From the NCBI GenBank assembly GCA_900544675.1, contig UQVZ01000032.1, forward strand, positions 1 through 36,850: a DNA stretch of 36,850 bases, given 5' to 3'. The notes below the pieces were generated by a model. That model searched no databases. It was given only the letters and a program-made list of their open reading frames with translations, and had not been told where the DNA came from. Made by a program: the position numbers and the translations under genes. Within the stretch, counting starts at the first letter, position 1; every line of letters begins with the position of its first letter. Below, piece by piece: positions 7,874-15,492 of this stretch. The stretch is from an uncultured Bacteroides sp. (lineage in GTDB: Bacteria > Bacteroidota > Bacteroidia > Bacteroidales > Bacteroidaceae).

Positions 7874-8380
7874 ATGAAAATAATCGTGTTTTTATTATGC
7901 CTTACTTTTGTCTCTTGCCACGGTCGGCAGGAGGAAAGCACGCCGCAAACAGACACAGTTATTGGACATCCCGAAAAGAAAGAAATAGAAGAAAAAAGAA
8001 ATATTTTGATAGCCGGTGTGGCCCGTCCGGAGCCTTGGTTCGTGACGGTGGGGAATGATACGATTTACAGGTATGCGGACGAAGGGCCTACGTTTGCTCC
8101 CCCGTATGCGAATGCGTCTGAATATGTGGAAGAGGCAGTAAAAGGCATCCATATCGGCGAAGGGATTTCATACGTTTCTTTCGTGGTGAACAAGGCGGGT
8201 CTGCCCTGTTATGTTTCCATTGCAAGGTCGGCGATAAACAATGTATTCGATGCCGAAATTGCCAGGCGGATGGATTCCACCGCTTGCGAGATTGTCCGCA
8301 ATATGCCGTACTTTACTCCGGCGAAATTGGACGGGAGAGTGATTAATTTCCGGACAATCGTAACGGTAAGGTTTAAATGA
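7874..8380 (+). CDS. Lipoprotein with a TonB C-terminal-like domain
   Basis: A 168-residue predicted lipoprotein with a signal ending in FVSC (C15 as lipid anchor) and a charged Lys/Glu linker at about 30-45. Residues about 90-168 resemble the TonB C-terminal fold: YVSFVVNKAGLPCYVSI, then FDAEIARRM, then MPYFTPAKLDGRVINFRTIVTVRF. In that family the pattern is a glycine turn, an Ala-rich helix and a MPxxxPAxxxGK strand pair. True TonB spans the inner membrane; here a lipid anchor replaces that helix, so it is not a standard energy transducer. It stands alone, convergent with the lipoprotein at 8403. Confidence 0.7.
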   Translation: MKIIVFLLCLTFVSCHGRQEESTPQTDTVIGHPEKKEIEEKRNILIAGVARPEPWFVTVGNDTIYRYADEGPTFAPPYANASEYVEEAVKGIHIGEGISYVSFVVNKAGLPCYVSIARSAINNVFDAEIARRMDSTACEIVRNMPYFTPAKLDGRVINFRTIVTVRFK

Positions 8381-8402
8381 TGCCCGTTGCCGCGGATTCG
8401 GT

Positions 8403-8882
8403 TCAGAGTTCGAAGATAACATAGCAGGGCTTGTAGTTGATGGCGAAAAGAATCTTATACAATCCCTTTTTTACCGAAGAGGCGGAATAATTGTAGAGCG
8501 GGATTTCCATCGTGTAATCCACTCCGGCGAAAAGCGAGGACTCCCCCATAAGGGTATTGCGGAATGCTTCCCGCAGTTCGGGGGCAATCGTCTCCTCGGT
8601 GATGTCTTTCCATTGCCCGTCTTCGTAATAGTATAGCGCATATTCCTCTCGCCCAGGTGCCCACCGGGAAACGGAACTCCGTGTCCAAATCAGTTCATCA
8701 GCCGAATGGGTATAGGTTATCTTCAAAACGACATCGCATTTTACGTCCATCTCCTTCGGGAAACCGTATGCGCCGGGCTGTGGCAATTCGCCCGTCTTCT
8801 TTTCTTTCGCCTCTTGCGCCTTGCCCCCACAGCTGAGGAGGCAGAGGCACAAGAGCATTCCTGAAAACTTCAGATTTTTCAT
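8403..8882 (-). CDS. Small lipoprotein, Ig-like fold suspected
   Basis: A 159-residue protein with a lipoprotein signal (LLSC, C19) and a Lys/Glu-rich linker. The remainder reads as beta-strands: VVLKITY, EYALYYYEDGQWKDI, then YTMEIPLYNY and the closing KKGLYKILFAINYKPCYVIFEL-type strands. This resembles small bacterial Ig-like domains in which a phrase such as 'G-Y-[KR]-I' precedes the last strands. No function can be assigned. It overlaps nothing and is 23 bp from its convergent neighbour. The product is likely real because the signal peptide and frame are well formed. Confidence 0.65.
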   Translation of the reverse strand: MKNLKFSGMLLCLCLLSCGGKAQEAKEKKTGELPQPGAYGFPKEMDVKCDVVLKITYTHSADELIWTRSSVSRWAPGREEYALYYYEDGQWKDITEETIAPELREAFRNTLMGESSLFAGVDYTMEIPLYNYSASSVKKGLYKILFAINYKPCYVIFEL

Positions 8883-8941
8883 CGTGATTCATTTTATATT
8901 TACCACAGATTATGTTTTACCACAGAGGACACGGGCAGGCG

Positions 8942-10438
8942 TCAGCCGGCGAAGTCTGCCCAGTCGGTGAGACGCATGTCGCCTTTCTTCAGGAACACCT
9001 GGTGCATGCCCAGGGCGGCGGAGAGGCTGTGGCTGGTCTGCCCCTTGGTGGAAATCTTCAGGTAGTCCCAGAGGAGCTGCTTGTAGTCGGGGTGGGCGCA
9101 GTGCTCGATGACGGCTTTGGCGCGCTCCATCGGGCTTTTGCCGCGCAGGTCGGCGATGCCCTGCTCGGTGATGATGACGTTGACGGAGTGCTCGCTGTGG
9201 TCGAGGTGCGACACCATCGGCACAATGGAGCTGATGCATCCTCCCTTGGCGGTAGAGGGGCACGAGAAGATGGAGATGTAGGCGCTGCGGGTGAAGTCGC
9301 CCGAGCCTCCGATGCCGTTCATCATCTTCGTGCCGCAGATGTGGGTGGAGTTCACGTTGCCGTAGATGTCGGCTTCGATGGCGGTGTTCATCGAGATGAC
9401 TCCGATGCGGCGGATGACTTCGGGGCAGTTGGAAATCTCAGAGGGGCGGAGCACCAGCTTGTGGGAGAAGAAGTCCATGTTCTGGTAGATGTCGTCCAGA
9501 CAATCGTTGGTGACGCTGAGCGAGCAGGTGCTTCCGAACTTGACGCGCCCTTCCTTGATGAGGGTAATGACCGCATTCTGGATGACCTCGGTGTACATCT
9601 CGAAGGGAGGGATGCTCGAATCGCGTCCCAAGGCGCTGAGCACGGCATTGGCGATGTTGCCCACGCCCGACTGGAGGGGCAGGAAAGTGGAAGGGATGAT
9701 GCCCCGCCGCATGTCGGCGGCAAGGAAATCGGCCACGTTCTGTCCGATTTTGTCCGTTACCGGATCCGGGTCGCTGAAGCCGCGTGCTTCATCCGGTATG
9801 TTGACTTCTACGACACCGACTATCTTCTTGGGGTCTATCTGGATGTAGGGCAATCCGATACGGTCGCTGGGACGCACAATCGGAACAGGACGGCGATAAG
9901 GAGGGCGTTCCATTTCGTACAAGTCATGCATGCCGATGATGCGTTTGCTGTGTGCGGCGTTCAGTTCGATGATGACACGGTCTGCCAGGCGGGCAATGGT
10001 AGGAGTGATACCTACACCGGCAGTCAGGTAAATGCGTCCGTCATCGGTCAGCTCGCAGGCTTCTATAATGGCGGTGGTGACATGTCCTAAGAATCCGGAA
10101 CGCAATCGTTGGGCTACTTGCGAGAGATGGATGTCGGTGTAATTGATTTCTCCGTTGTTTACTGCCTTGCGGAAATCTTTGTTGGTGGTATAAGGAGCTC
10201 GGAACTGAATGGCATGTGCACGTGTCAATACTCCGTCGCACGAATCGCCGGTTGAGGCTCCGGTAATGATGCCGATACGGAACGCTTCGCCCCGTGCGTG
10301 TTTTTCTTCAGCTTGCTTTGCCAGTTCGGCAGTTACGGCTTTCGGGCTTCCTGCCGGAGTAAATCCGCTGAGGGCAATGATTTCGCCGTTTTGTATCAGG
10401 CTGGCAGCTTCGGCTGCCGTCATTCGATTGTAGTTCAT
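8942..10438 (-). CDS. Acetyl-CoA hydrolase/CoA-transferase family (succinate CoA-transferase type)
   Basis: A 498-residue cytosolic enzyme of family I CoA-transferases. The N-terminal lobe has ALSGFTPAGSPKAV. The likely catalytic glutamate lies in the FEMYTEVIQNAV segment, and the C-terminal lobe carries GGSGDFTRSAY, KGGCISSIVPMVSHLDHSEHSVNVIITEQG and DLRGKSP. This architecture fits enzymes that move CoA between succinate and acetate or propionate. In Bacteroidales such an enzyme can serve propionate formation from succinate; the exact acyl donor cannot be read from sequence. It is 23 bp downstream of the small membrane protein at 10462. By eye its 3' half is distinctly more GC-rich than its 5' half. 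Confidence 0.92.
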   Translation of the reverse strand: MNYNRMTAAEAASLIQNGEIIALSGFTPAGSPKAVTAELAKQAEEKHARGEAFRIGIITGASTGDSCDGVLTRAHAIQFRAPYTTNKDFRKAVNNGEINYTDIHLSQVAQRLRSGFLGHVTTAIIEACELTDDGRIYLTAGVGITPTIARLADRVIIELNAAHSKRIIGMHDLYEMERPPYRRPVPIVRPSDRIGLPYIQIDPKKIVGVVEVNIPDEARGFSDPDPVTDKIGQNVADFLAADMRRGIIPSTFLPLQSGVGNIANAVLSALGRDSSIPPFEMYTEVIQNAVITLIKEGRVKFGSTCSLSVTNDCLDDIYQNMDFFSHKLVLRPSEISNCPEVIRRIGVISMNTAIEADIYGNVNSTHICGTKMMNGIGGSGDFTRSAYISIFSCPSTAKGGCISSIVPMVSHLDHSEHSVNVIITEQGIADLRGKSPMERAKAVIEHCAHPDYKQLLWDYLKISTKGQTSHSLSAALGMHQVFLKKGDMRLTDWADFAG

Positions 10439-10461
10439 AGTGTCAGGTAATAAATTATGTA

Positions 10462-10794
10462 TTAGTATTTACGTTTGAATATTTCCGAATAGATAAAGGC
10501 TCTTCGCGCGTCCGAAGGTGTCCGTAGCCGGATATCTGCTTCTGTGTTGCCGTGAGCCGGTGCAGGCGGAGCTTTCGGTCGGGCTTTTACAGGCTTGGGC
10601 GCCGGACGTTGAGGTTGGCTGCTTGGCATGGGTTGTGCTTCTGCTACAGGCATTTCTTCCTCTTCCGTTTCTTCTTCTTCGGGGAAGTAGGGAATGGGCT
10701 TTTGCCTTTTAGGCTGTTGTTTCTTCGGTGTTTTTGCCGCTTGTGTGTAAACGGCAAAAGCGATAAGTGCAAGTATGATAAGCAGGTTTGTCAT
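10462..10794 (-). CDS. Small single-pass membrane protein of unknown function
   Basis: A 110-residue protein. It has one N-terminal hydrophobic segment (about 3-18, LLIILALIAFAVYT), a basic patch, a run of Glu (EEEETEEEEM), and a Pro/Ala-rich linker. It closes with a compact C-terminal motif (SDARRAFIYSEIFKRKY) that looks conserved because it is the only non-low-complexity part. It is the first gene of the minus-strand unit with the CoA-transferase, behind a TATCTTTG promoter match. No known domain recognised. Confidence 0.65.
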   Translation of the reverse strand: MTNLLIILALIAFAVYTQAAKTPKKQQPKRQKPIPYFPEEEETEEEEMPVAEAQPMPSSQPQRPAPKPVKARPKAPPAPAHGNTEADIRLRTPSDARRAFIYSEIFKRKY

Positions 10795-10830
10795 ATCGGT
10801 CTGTCGGGTTAATCAGTGAAAGGATTTGCC

Positions 10831-10838
10831 CAAAGATA
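10831..10838 (-). promoter_or_regulatory. Putative promoter of the CoA-transferase unit
   Basis: On the minus strand TATCTTTG exactly matches the -7 consensus, 37 bp before the start of the 110-residue protein. I see no convincing -33 TTTG at the usual spacing. It is divergent from the miaB leader promoter 64 bp away. Confidence 0.5.
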
Positions 10839-10901
10839 ATAATTTTTTGCCGAAGAATCATAAGAACAGTTTACATATTATGCGAAACGGAATAGAATTG
10901 T

Positions 10902-10909
10902 TATCTTTG
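10902..10909 (+). promoter_or_regulatory. Putative promoter of the miaB leader
   Basis: TATCTTTG matches the -7 consensus. Transcription would begin near 10915, just before the structured RNA. The -33 region is weak. The remaining 210 nt to the miaB start have no obvious second promoter. Confidence 0.55.
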
Positions 10910-10920
10910 CAAGCGTTTTT

Positions 10921-11102
10921 ATGATAGAAAATAAGAAAGATGTGAACCCTCTCCCCGAGGAAATATAGGGTGCCGTTCAGTTTATGTGACACATTGACGA
11001 ATAAGCCTGTTTCCTGTAGGAAAGGTTATGTTTGTTAATAAATAATAATATGTAGTTTCAAAGCAGGTGCGGAGTCACCTGAATTTTCTACATTGCATCT
11101 TT
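10921..11102 (+). ncRNA. Multi-hairpin structured RNA or leader upstream of miaB
   Basis: A possible closing stem AAAGATG (10936-10942) pairs with CATCTTT (11096-11102). Inside are four hairpins: ACCCT/AGGGT (10946-10950 with 10967-10971); ATGT/ACAT extended by CGT-CA/TGACG (10974-10999); TTTCC-TGTA-GGAAA (11010-11023, flanked by CC/GG); and CAGGTG/CACCTG (11064-11069 with 11076-11081) enclosed by ATGTAG/CTACAT (11050-11055 with 11088-11093). The first ATG, at 10921, opens a 15-codon frame, MIENKKDVNPLPEEI. It could be a cis leader of miaB or a stand-alone small RNA. I cannot match it to a named family from memory. Confidence 0.55.
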
Positions 11103-11123
11103 AAAATATAAATTTAACATCGT

Positions 11124-12488
11124 ATGACAAACCAAATTGCGGGAACGGACTTTAAATCCGCAACCGGAACAAAGAAACTTTTTATCGAGACGTATGGCTG
11201 CCAGATGAATGTGGCAGACAGTGAAGTGGTGGCGTCTATCATGCAGATGGCAGGCTATGTGCCTTGCGACACCTTGGAGGAAGCCGATGCCGTGTTTATG
11301 AACACCTGTTCCATCCGCGACAATGCGGAACAGAAAATCCTGAACCGGCTGGAGTTCTTTCATTCGTTAAGGAAAAAGCGCAAGCACCTGATTGTAGGTG
11401 TGCTGGGCTGTATGGCAGAGCGGGTGAAAGAGGATTTGATTGAAAACCATCATGTCGACCTGGTGGCAGGACCGGATGCGTACCTCACCCTGCCCGACCT
11501 GATTGCATCGGTGGAGGCTGGCGAGAAAGCCATCAATGTGGAGCTTTCCACAACCGAAACTTATCGTGACGTGATACCTTCGCGTATCTGCGGCAATCAC
11601 GTATCGGGCTATGTGTCTATCATGCGCGGATGTAACAACTTCTGCCATTATTGCATCGTGCCTTATACCCGCGGACGGGAACGGAGCCGCGATGTGGCAA
11701 GCATTCTCAATGAGGTGAATGACTTGCACCGGAAAGGCTATAAGGAAGTGACCTTGCTGGGGCAGAACGTCAACTCTTACCGCTTCGAGCAAGAAGACGG
11801 GACGGTGATAACATTCCCGGTGCTTTTGCGCACAGTAGCCGAGGCAGTGCCCGATATGCGTGTCCGCTTTACCACTTCTCATCCGAAGGATATGAGCGAC
11901 GAGACACTTCACGTGATAGCCGAAGTGCCTAACGTGTGCAAGCATATCCATTTGCCGGTGCAGAGCGGAAGCTCGCGCATTCTGAAACTGATGAACCGCA
12001 AGTACACCCGTGAATGGTATTTGGAACGGGTAGCTGCTATCCGCCGGATTATTCCCGATTGCGGGCTGAGCACGGATATCTTCTCCGGTTTCCATTCCGA
12101 AACGGAAGAAGACCATCAGCTGAGCCTTTCGCTGATGCGCGAATGTGCCTACGATTCCGCCTTTATGTTCAAGTATTCGGAGCGTCCCGGTACGTATGCG
12201 TCGAAACATTTGCCCGATGATGTGCCCGAAGAAGTGAAGATACGGCGTCTGAATGAGTTAATCGAGCTTCAGAACCAGCTTTCGGCAGAAAGCAATGCAA
12301 AAGATGTGGGCAAGACGTTCGAGGTGTTGGTAGAAGGAGTTTCCAAGCGTTCGAAAGAACAGCTCTTCGGTCGTACCGAGCAGAATAAGGTTGTGGTATT
12401 CGACCGTGGCACGCACCGCATAGGCGATTTGGTAAAGGTGCGTATCACCGAATCGAGTTCGGCTACGCTGAAAGGAGTAGAGATATAA
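11124..12488 (+). CDS. miaB: tRNA-2-methylthio-N6-dimethylallyladenosine synthase MiaB
   Basis: A 454-residue radical-SAM methylthiotransferase that adds the 2-methylthio group to i6A37 in tRNAs reading codons that start with U. The N-terminal UPF0004 domain carries the three auxiliary-cluster cysteines C26 (TYGCQMN), C62 (NTCSIRDNAEQK) and C96 (LGCMAER). The radical-SAM triad is C170-C174-C177 in RGCNNFCHYC. A C-terminal TRAM domain at about 385-450 binds tRNA. Length and motif order are those of MiaB rather than MtaB or RimO, supported by the NTCSIRDNAEQK phrase. It is preceded by a 200-nt structured leader and followed by an 8-bp-period inverted array. Confidence 0.97.
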   Translation: MTNQIAGTDFKSATGTKKLFIETYGCQMNVADSEVVASIMQMAGYVPCDTLEEADAVFMNTCSIRDNAEQKILNRLEFFHSLRKKRKHLIVGVLGCMAERVKEDLIENHHVDLVAGPDAYLTLPDLIASVEAGEKAINVELSTTETYRDVIPSRICGNHVSGYVSIMRGCNNFCHYCIVPYTRGRERSRDVASILNEVNDLHRKGYKEVTLLGQNVNSYRFEQEDGTVITFPVLLRTVAEAVPDMRVRFTTSHPKDMSDETLHVIAEVPNVCKHIHLPVQSGSSRILKLMNRKYTREWYLERVAAIRRIIPDCGLSTDIFSGFHSETEEDHQLSLSLMRECAYDSAFMFKYSERPGTYASKHLPDDVPEEVKIRRLNELIELQNQLSAESNAKDVGKTFEVLVEGVSKRSKEQLFGRTEQNKVVVFDRGTHRIGDLVKVRITESSSATLKGVEI

Positions 12489-12494
12489 TAAAAA

Positions 12495-12605
12495 GTTGAC
12501 AAGTTGACGAGTTGACAAGGTAACAAGGTTTTGTATAATGTCTGTAATCTTGGTATCTGAAAGCCTTGTCAACTTGTTAACTCGTCAACTTGTCAACTTG
12601 TCAAC
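12495..12605. repeat. Inverted array of 8-bp units between miaB and dsbD
   Basis: Four plus-strand octamers of the type GTTGACAA (12495-12526) face five octamers of the type TTGTCAAC (12566-12605) across a 39-bp loop. The arms pair over about 32 bp with a few mismatches, including the variant octamer GTTGACGA opposite TCGTCAAC. It could act as a terminator or mRNA-end hairpin for miaB. Confidence 0.85.
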
Positions 12606-12642
12606 TAATAAAAACAATAATCAATAAAGACAAAAAAAGACA

Positions 12643-14655
12643 ATGAAAACAAGAGCGACACTCTGTTGGCTGATGATGGCTTTGTTCTGTTTGCCGGTAT
12701 TTGCCCAGATGCAAGACCCGGTGAAGTTCAAGGCGGAATGGAAAGAGCTTTCGGCTAATGAAGCTGAGATTGTGTTTACAGGTACAATCGATGCCGGATG
12801 GCATGTGTATTCTACTGATTTGGAAGAAGGGGGACCTACTTCCGCTACGTTTAACGTCGATGAAATCAAAGGGGCAGAGCCGGTAGGCAAGCTTGTTCCG
12901 GGTGCCGGAGAAATCGAGAAGATGGACCCTATCTTCTCCATGCAGGTGCGTTACTTCGAAAAGAGTGCGACCTTTACCCAAAAGATACGGCTCACGGGAG
13001 GCGACTATGTGGTAAAAGGTTACTTGGAATATGGTGCTTGCAACGACGAGAACTGCCTGCCTCCTACGGCTGTAGAGTTTTCGTATAGCGGAAAGGCACA
13101 GGGTGCACCGGCTACGGCACAGGCATCTGTACCTGTTGAGTCTGCTACTGCTGCCTCGGAGGCTGATACGGTTTCAGTAGCTGCAACGGATGCTCCGGCA
13201 GCTTCTGTAGGCTTGGAAGGCACGCCCAGCTATTGGAAACCGGTTATCAAGGAACTTTCCGAGTTCGGCGAAACCCAGCAACAAGACACCCATTCGTGGG
13301 TTTATATCTTTTTTGCCGGCTTTATCGGCGGACTGCTTGCCTTGTTTACTCCTTGCGTATGGCCCATTATCCCGATGACGGTCAGCTTCTTCTTGAAGCG
13401 TTCCAAGGATAAGAAGAAAGGCATCCGTGACGCCTGGACGTACGGTGCTTCTATTGTAGTCATCTACGTGGCACTGGGTCTTGCCATCACGTTGATATTC
13501 GGTGCGAGTGCGCTCAATGCCTTGTCTACCAATGCCATCTTCAATATCTTCTTCTTCCTGATGCTGGTGGTATTCGCCGCTTCCTTCTTTGGCGCGTTCG
13601 AAATCACCTTGCCTTCCAAGTGGAGCAACGCCGTCGATAGCAAGGCAGAAGCCACTACAGGGTTGCTCAGCATCTTCCTGATGGCGTTTACCCTTTCGTT
13701 GGTTTCTTTCTCCTGTACCGGTCCGATTATCGGCTTCCTGCTGGTAGAAGTATCCACTACGGGCAGCATCATCGCTCCGGCATTGGGTATGTTGGGCTTT
13801 GCCATAGCGCTTGCCTTGCCGTTCACCCTCTTTGCCATGTTCCCTTCCTGGCTCAAGTCGATGCCTAAGTCGGGTGGTTGGATGAATGTCATCAAGGTGG
13901 TTTTGGGCTTCCTCGAATTGGCTTTTGCCTTGAAGTTCCTTTCGGTGGCAGACTTGGCATACGGCTGGGGCTTGCTCGACCGTGAAACTTTCCTGGCTTT
14001 GTGGATTGTCATCTTCAGCCTGTTGGGCTTCTACCTGCTGGGTAAAATCAAGTTCCCCCACGATGATGATAGCAATAAGGTAGGTGTGGGACGCTTCTTC
14101 CTCGCCTTGATTTCGCTGGCATTTGCCGTCTATATGGTTCCCGGCTTGTGGGGCGCACCCTTGAAGGCGGTCAGTGCCTTTGCTCCTCCCATGCAGACGC
14201 AGGACTTCAACCTTTACGAGAACGAGGTACATGCCAAGTTCCAGGACTTTGACGCAGGTATGGAATATGCCCGTCAGCAGGGCAAGCCCGTCATGATAGA
14301 CTTCACAGGCTACGGATGTGTGAATTGCCGTAAGATGGAGTTGGCTGTATGGACCGACCCGCAGGTGAGCAAACTCCTTACCGAAGACTATGTATTGATA
14401 ACGCTCTACGTAGACGAGAAAACCAAGTTGCCCGAACCGGTGAAGGTAATGGAGAACGGCAAAGAGCGTACCCTCCGCACAGTAGGCGACAAATGGAGCT
14501 ACCTGCAACGTTCCAAGTTCGGAGCCAACGCCCAGCCCTTCTACGTGCTGATAGACAATGAGGGCAATCCGCTCAACAAGTCTTATTCGTATGACGAAGA
14601 CATCGCCAAGTATGTCGACTTCCTGCAGACGGGCTTGAAGAACTATAAAAAATAA
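12643..14655 (+). CDS. dsbD: DsbD-type thiol:disulfide interchange protein
   Basis: A 670-residue inner-membrane protein that carries electrons from cytosolic thioredoxin to periplasmic thiol proteins. It has a signal peptide (1-21, ending VFA), an N-terminal periplasmic beta-domain with the cysteine pair C133/C138 (GACNDENC), and a linker rich in Ala and Thr (about 155-190). A multi-helix core follows, with redox cysteines at about C238 (FTPCVWP) and C358 (FSCTGP). The C-terminal thioredoxin domain has CVNC at 559-562. All three redox pairs are present, so it should be functional. TlpA-like lipoproteins such as the one at 122-1294 are plausible electron acceptors. A strong terminator follows. 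Confidence 0.94.
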   Translation: MKTRATLCWLMMALFCLPVFAQMQDPVKFKAEWKELSANEAEIVFTGTIDAGWHVYSTDLEEGGPTSATFNVDEIKGAEPVGKLVPGAGEIEKMDPIFSMQVRYFEKSATFTQKIRLTGGDYVVKGYLEYGACNDENCLPPTAVEFSYSGKAQGAPATAQASVPVESATAASEADTVSVAATDAPAASVGLEGTPSYWKPVIKELSEFGETQQQDTHSWVYIFFAGFIGGLLALFTPCVWPIIPMTVSFFLKRSKDKKKGIRDAWTYGASIVVIYVALGLAITLIFGASALNALSTNAIFNIFFFLMLVVFAASFFGAFEITLPSKWSNAVDSKAEATTGLLSIFLMAFTLSLVSFSCTGPIIGFLLVEVSTTGSIIAPALGMLGFAIALALPFTLFAMFPSWLKSMPKSGGWMNVIKVVLGFLELAFALKFLSVADLAYGWGLLDRETFLALWIVIFSLLGFYLLGKIKFPHDDDSNKVGVGRFFLALISLAFAVYMVPGLWGAPLKAVSAFAPPMQTQDFNLYENEVHAKFQDFDAGMEYARQQGKPVMIDFTGYGCVNCRKMELAVWTDPQVSKLLTEDYVLITLYVDEKTKLPEPVKVMENGKERTLRTVGDKWSYLQRSKFGANAQPFYVLIDNEGNPLNKSYSYDEDIAKYVDFLQTGLKNYKK

Positions 14656-14704
14656 GGAATAGCTTTTAGAGTCTGTTCAACGATTGTTCAGCCTCTTTAT
14701 CAGT

Positions 14705-14758
14705 TGCGCGGAACAGGTTTGTGTATGTAAAAAGCACAGCCTGTTCCGCGCACCTTTT
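14705..14758 (+). terminator. Rho-independent terminator of dsbD
   Basis: A perfect 13-bp stem TGCGCGGAACAGG (14705-14717) with CCTGTTCCGCGCA (14740-14752), followed by CCTTTTTC. It lies about 50 bp past the dsbD stop codon. Confidence 0.88.
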
Positions 14759-14834
14759 TCTATAGGTGACGCAGCTAAGTGCAACCGCCATCGCAGTTAA
14801 TTGCTTCCCCCGATGCACTTACCTGCATTTGCTG

Positions 14835-14899
14835 GAAGATTAATAATCTTACAGCCGGAAGATTAATAATCTTCAAGCGATAAGATTATTAATCTTATC
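14835..14899. repeat. Three tandem A/T palindromes
   Basis: GAAGATTAATAATCTTA (14835-14851), GAAGATTAATAATCTTC (14858-14874) and GATAAGATTATTAATCTTATC-type (14879-14899). Copy 2 has perfect 8-bp arms around one base and copy 3 perfect 10-bp arms around one base. Spacers are 6 and 4 bp. Confidence 0.88.
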
Positions 14900-15160
14900 A
14901 GAAACGCACCTATCTGCTCCGTTGCAAGCAGTAAGGTGTATGGGAGGGTTTAAGCTTTGTTTTTTTTGCAATCAAATATTATAAGATACAAAGTTAAGTT
15001 TGCTGTTTATTTCAAAGCGCACGAGGATGGACGTTGGCGGTTCCCATGCTGTATAGCGTGGGTCTGCTGTCTATTGCCATTGTGCGTTGGGTTTTCTAGG
15101 ACCTTCAGAAATGTGGAATAGCATGCAGTTCCACGCTTGAACCGAAAATAGTTATATACC

Positions 15161-15189
15161 AATCTGATAATTAGCCTATATATCAGATT
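15161..15189. terminator. Hairpin after the minus-strand ORF at 15196
   Basis: AATCTGATA (15161-15169) pairs perfectly with TATCAGATT (15181-15189). It lies 6 bp past the stop of the minus-strand ORF, as a terminator would, but lacks a clean T run on that strand. Confidence 0.45.
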
Positions 15190-15195
15190 TATCTT

Positions 15196-15450
15196 TTATT
15201 TGATACCGTATAGTTCCCATATTTTGTCGGTTTCCCAAAGGTTATTACTATTTGCCCCATTGTCTAATGAAAACTTTTCATTTTGAGGTATGGCGTTGAT
15301 GTTCCACAATGGTACGTTTGAAGCCACTCCATAATGGCAAGGGCATAATTCTATCGGACATATCAAATAAATAGTGCCGTAATAAACTGAATCACGAAAC
15401 AGTAGATTATCATAGTTCAACCTAATTTTTGCATTAAATATACTGCACAT
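15196..15450 (-). CDS. Hypothetical protein, perhaps the 3' fragment of a lost gene
   Basis: An 84-residue frame with no recognised domain. Its composition (Asn, Tyr, Trp, Ile, Cys, with the closing NLWETDKIWELYG) looks like genuine protein rather than a random frame, and a hairpin follows the stop directly. No signal peptide is seen. The start lies 42 bp from the divergent AbiEi gene. It may be the surviving C-terminal part of a larger gene whose 5' end was replaced when the AbiE genes arrived. Confidence 0.4.
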   Translation of the reverse strand: MCSIFNAKIRLNYDNLLFRDSVYYGTIYLICPIELCPCHYGVASNVPLWNINAIPQNEKFSLDNGANSNNLWETDKIWELYGIK

Positions 15451-15464
15451 TAGAAAAAATGCAG

Positions 15465-15472
15465 TAACTTTG
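15465..15472 (+). promoter_or_regulatory. Putative promoter of the AbiE pair
   Basis: TAACTTTG matches TAnnTTTG exactly, 20 bp before the AbiEi start. No convincing -33 element is seen. AbiEi proteins typically repress their own promoter, but I see no clear operator here. Confidence 0.5.
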
Positions 15473-15492
15473 CGGATGGTAAGAGAATTAAA

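Larger units (their letters stand above)
14759..15195. other. Non-coding region rich in inverted repeats
   Basis: No gene is visible. Contents are an 8-bp inverted pair TAAGTGCA/TGCACTTA (14776-14783 and 14814-14821), three successive short palindromes (14835-14899), an imperfect palindrome CCCATGCT-GTAT-AGCGTGGG (15043-15062), and a hairpin at 15161-15189. It separates the dsbD terminator from the AbiE region and looks like an accessory insertion site. Confidence 0.6.

Noticed and set aside
8912..10090. A 392-codon plus-strand frame opposite the CoA-transferase
   Set aside because: The real gene is on the minus strand with full family motifs. The antisense frame is rich in Asp, Gly and Val, as expected from GC-rich third positions.
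13174..14508. A 444-codon minus-strand frame opposite dsbD
   Set aside because: Low-complexity Gln/His/Gly-rich translation with no motif; dsbD on the plus strand has all redox cysteines.
14759..15195. Insertion sequence or transposase relic
   Set aside because: Inverted repeats are present, but no transposase-like frame or target-site duplication could be seen.
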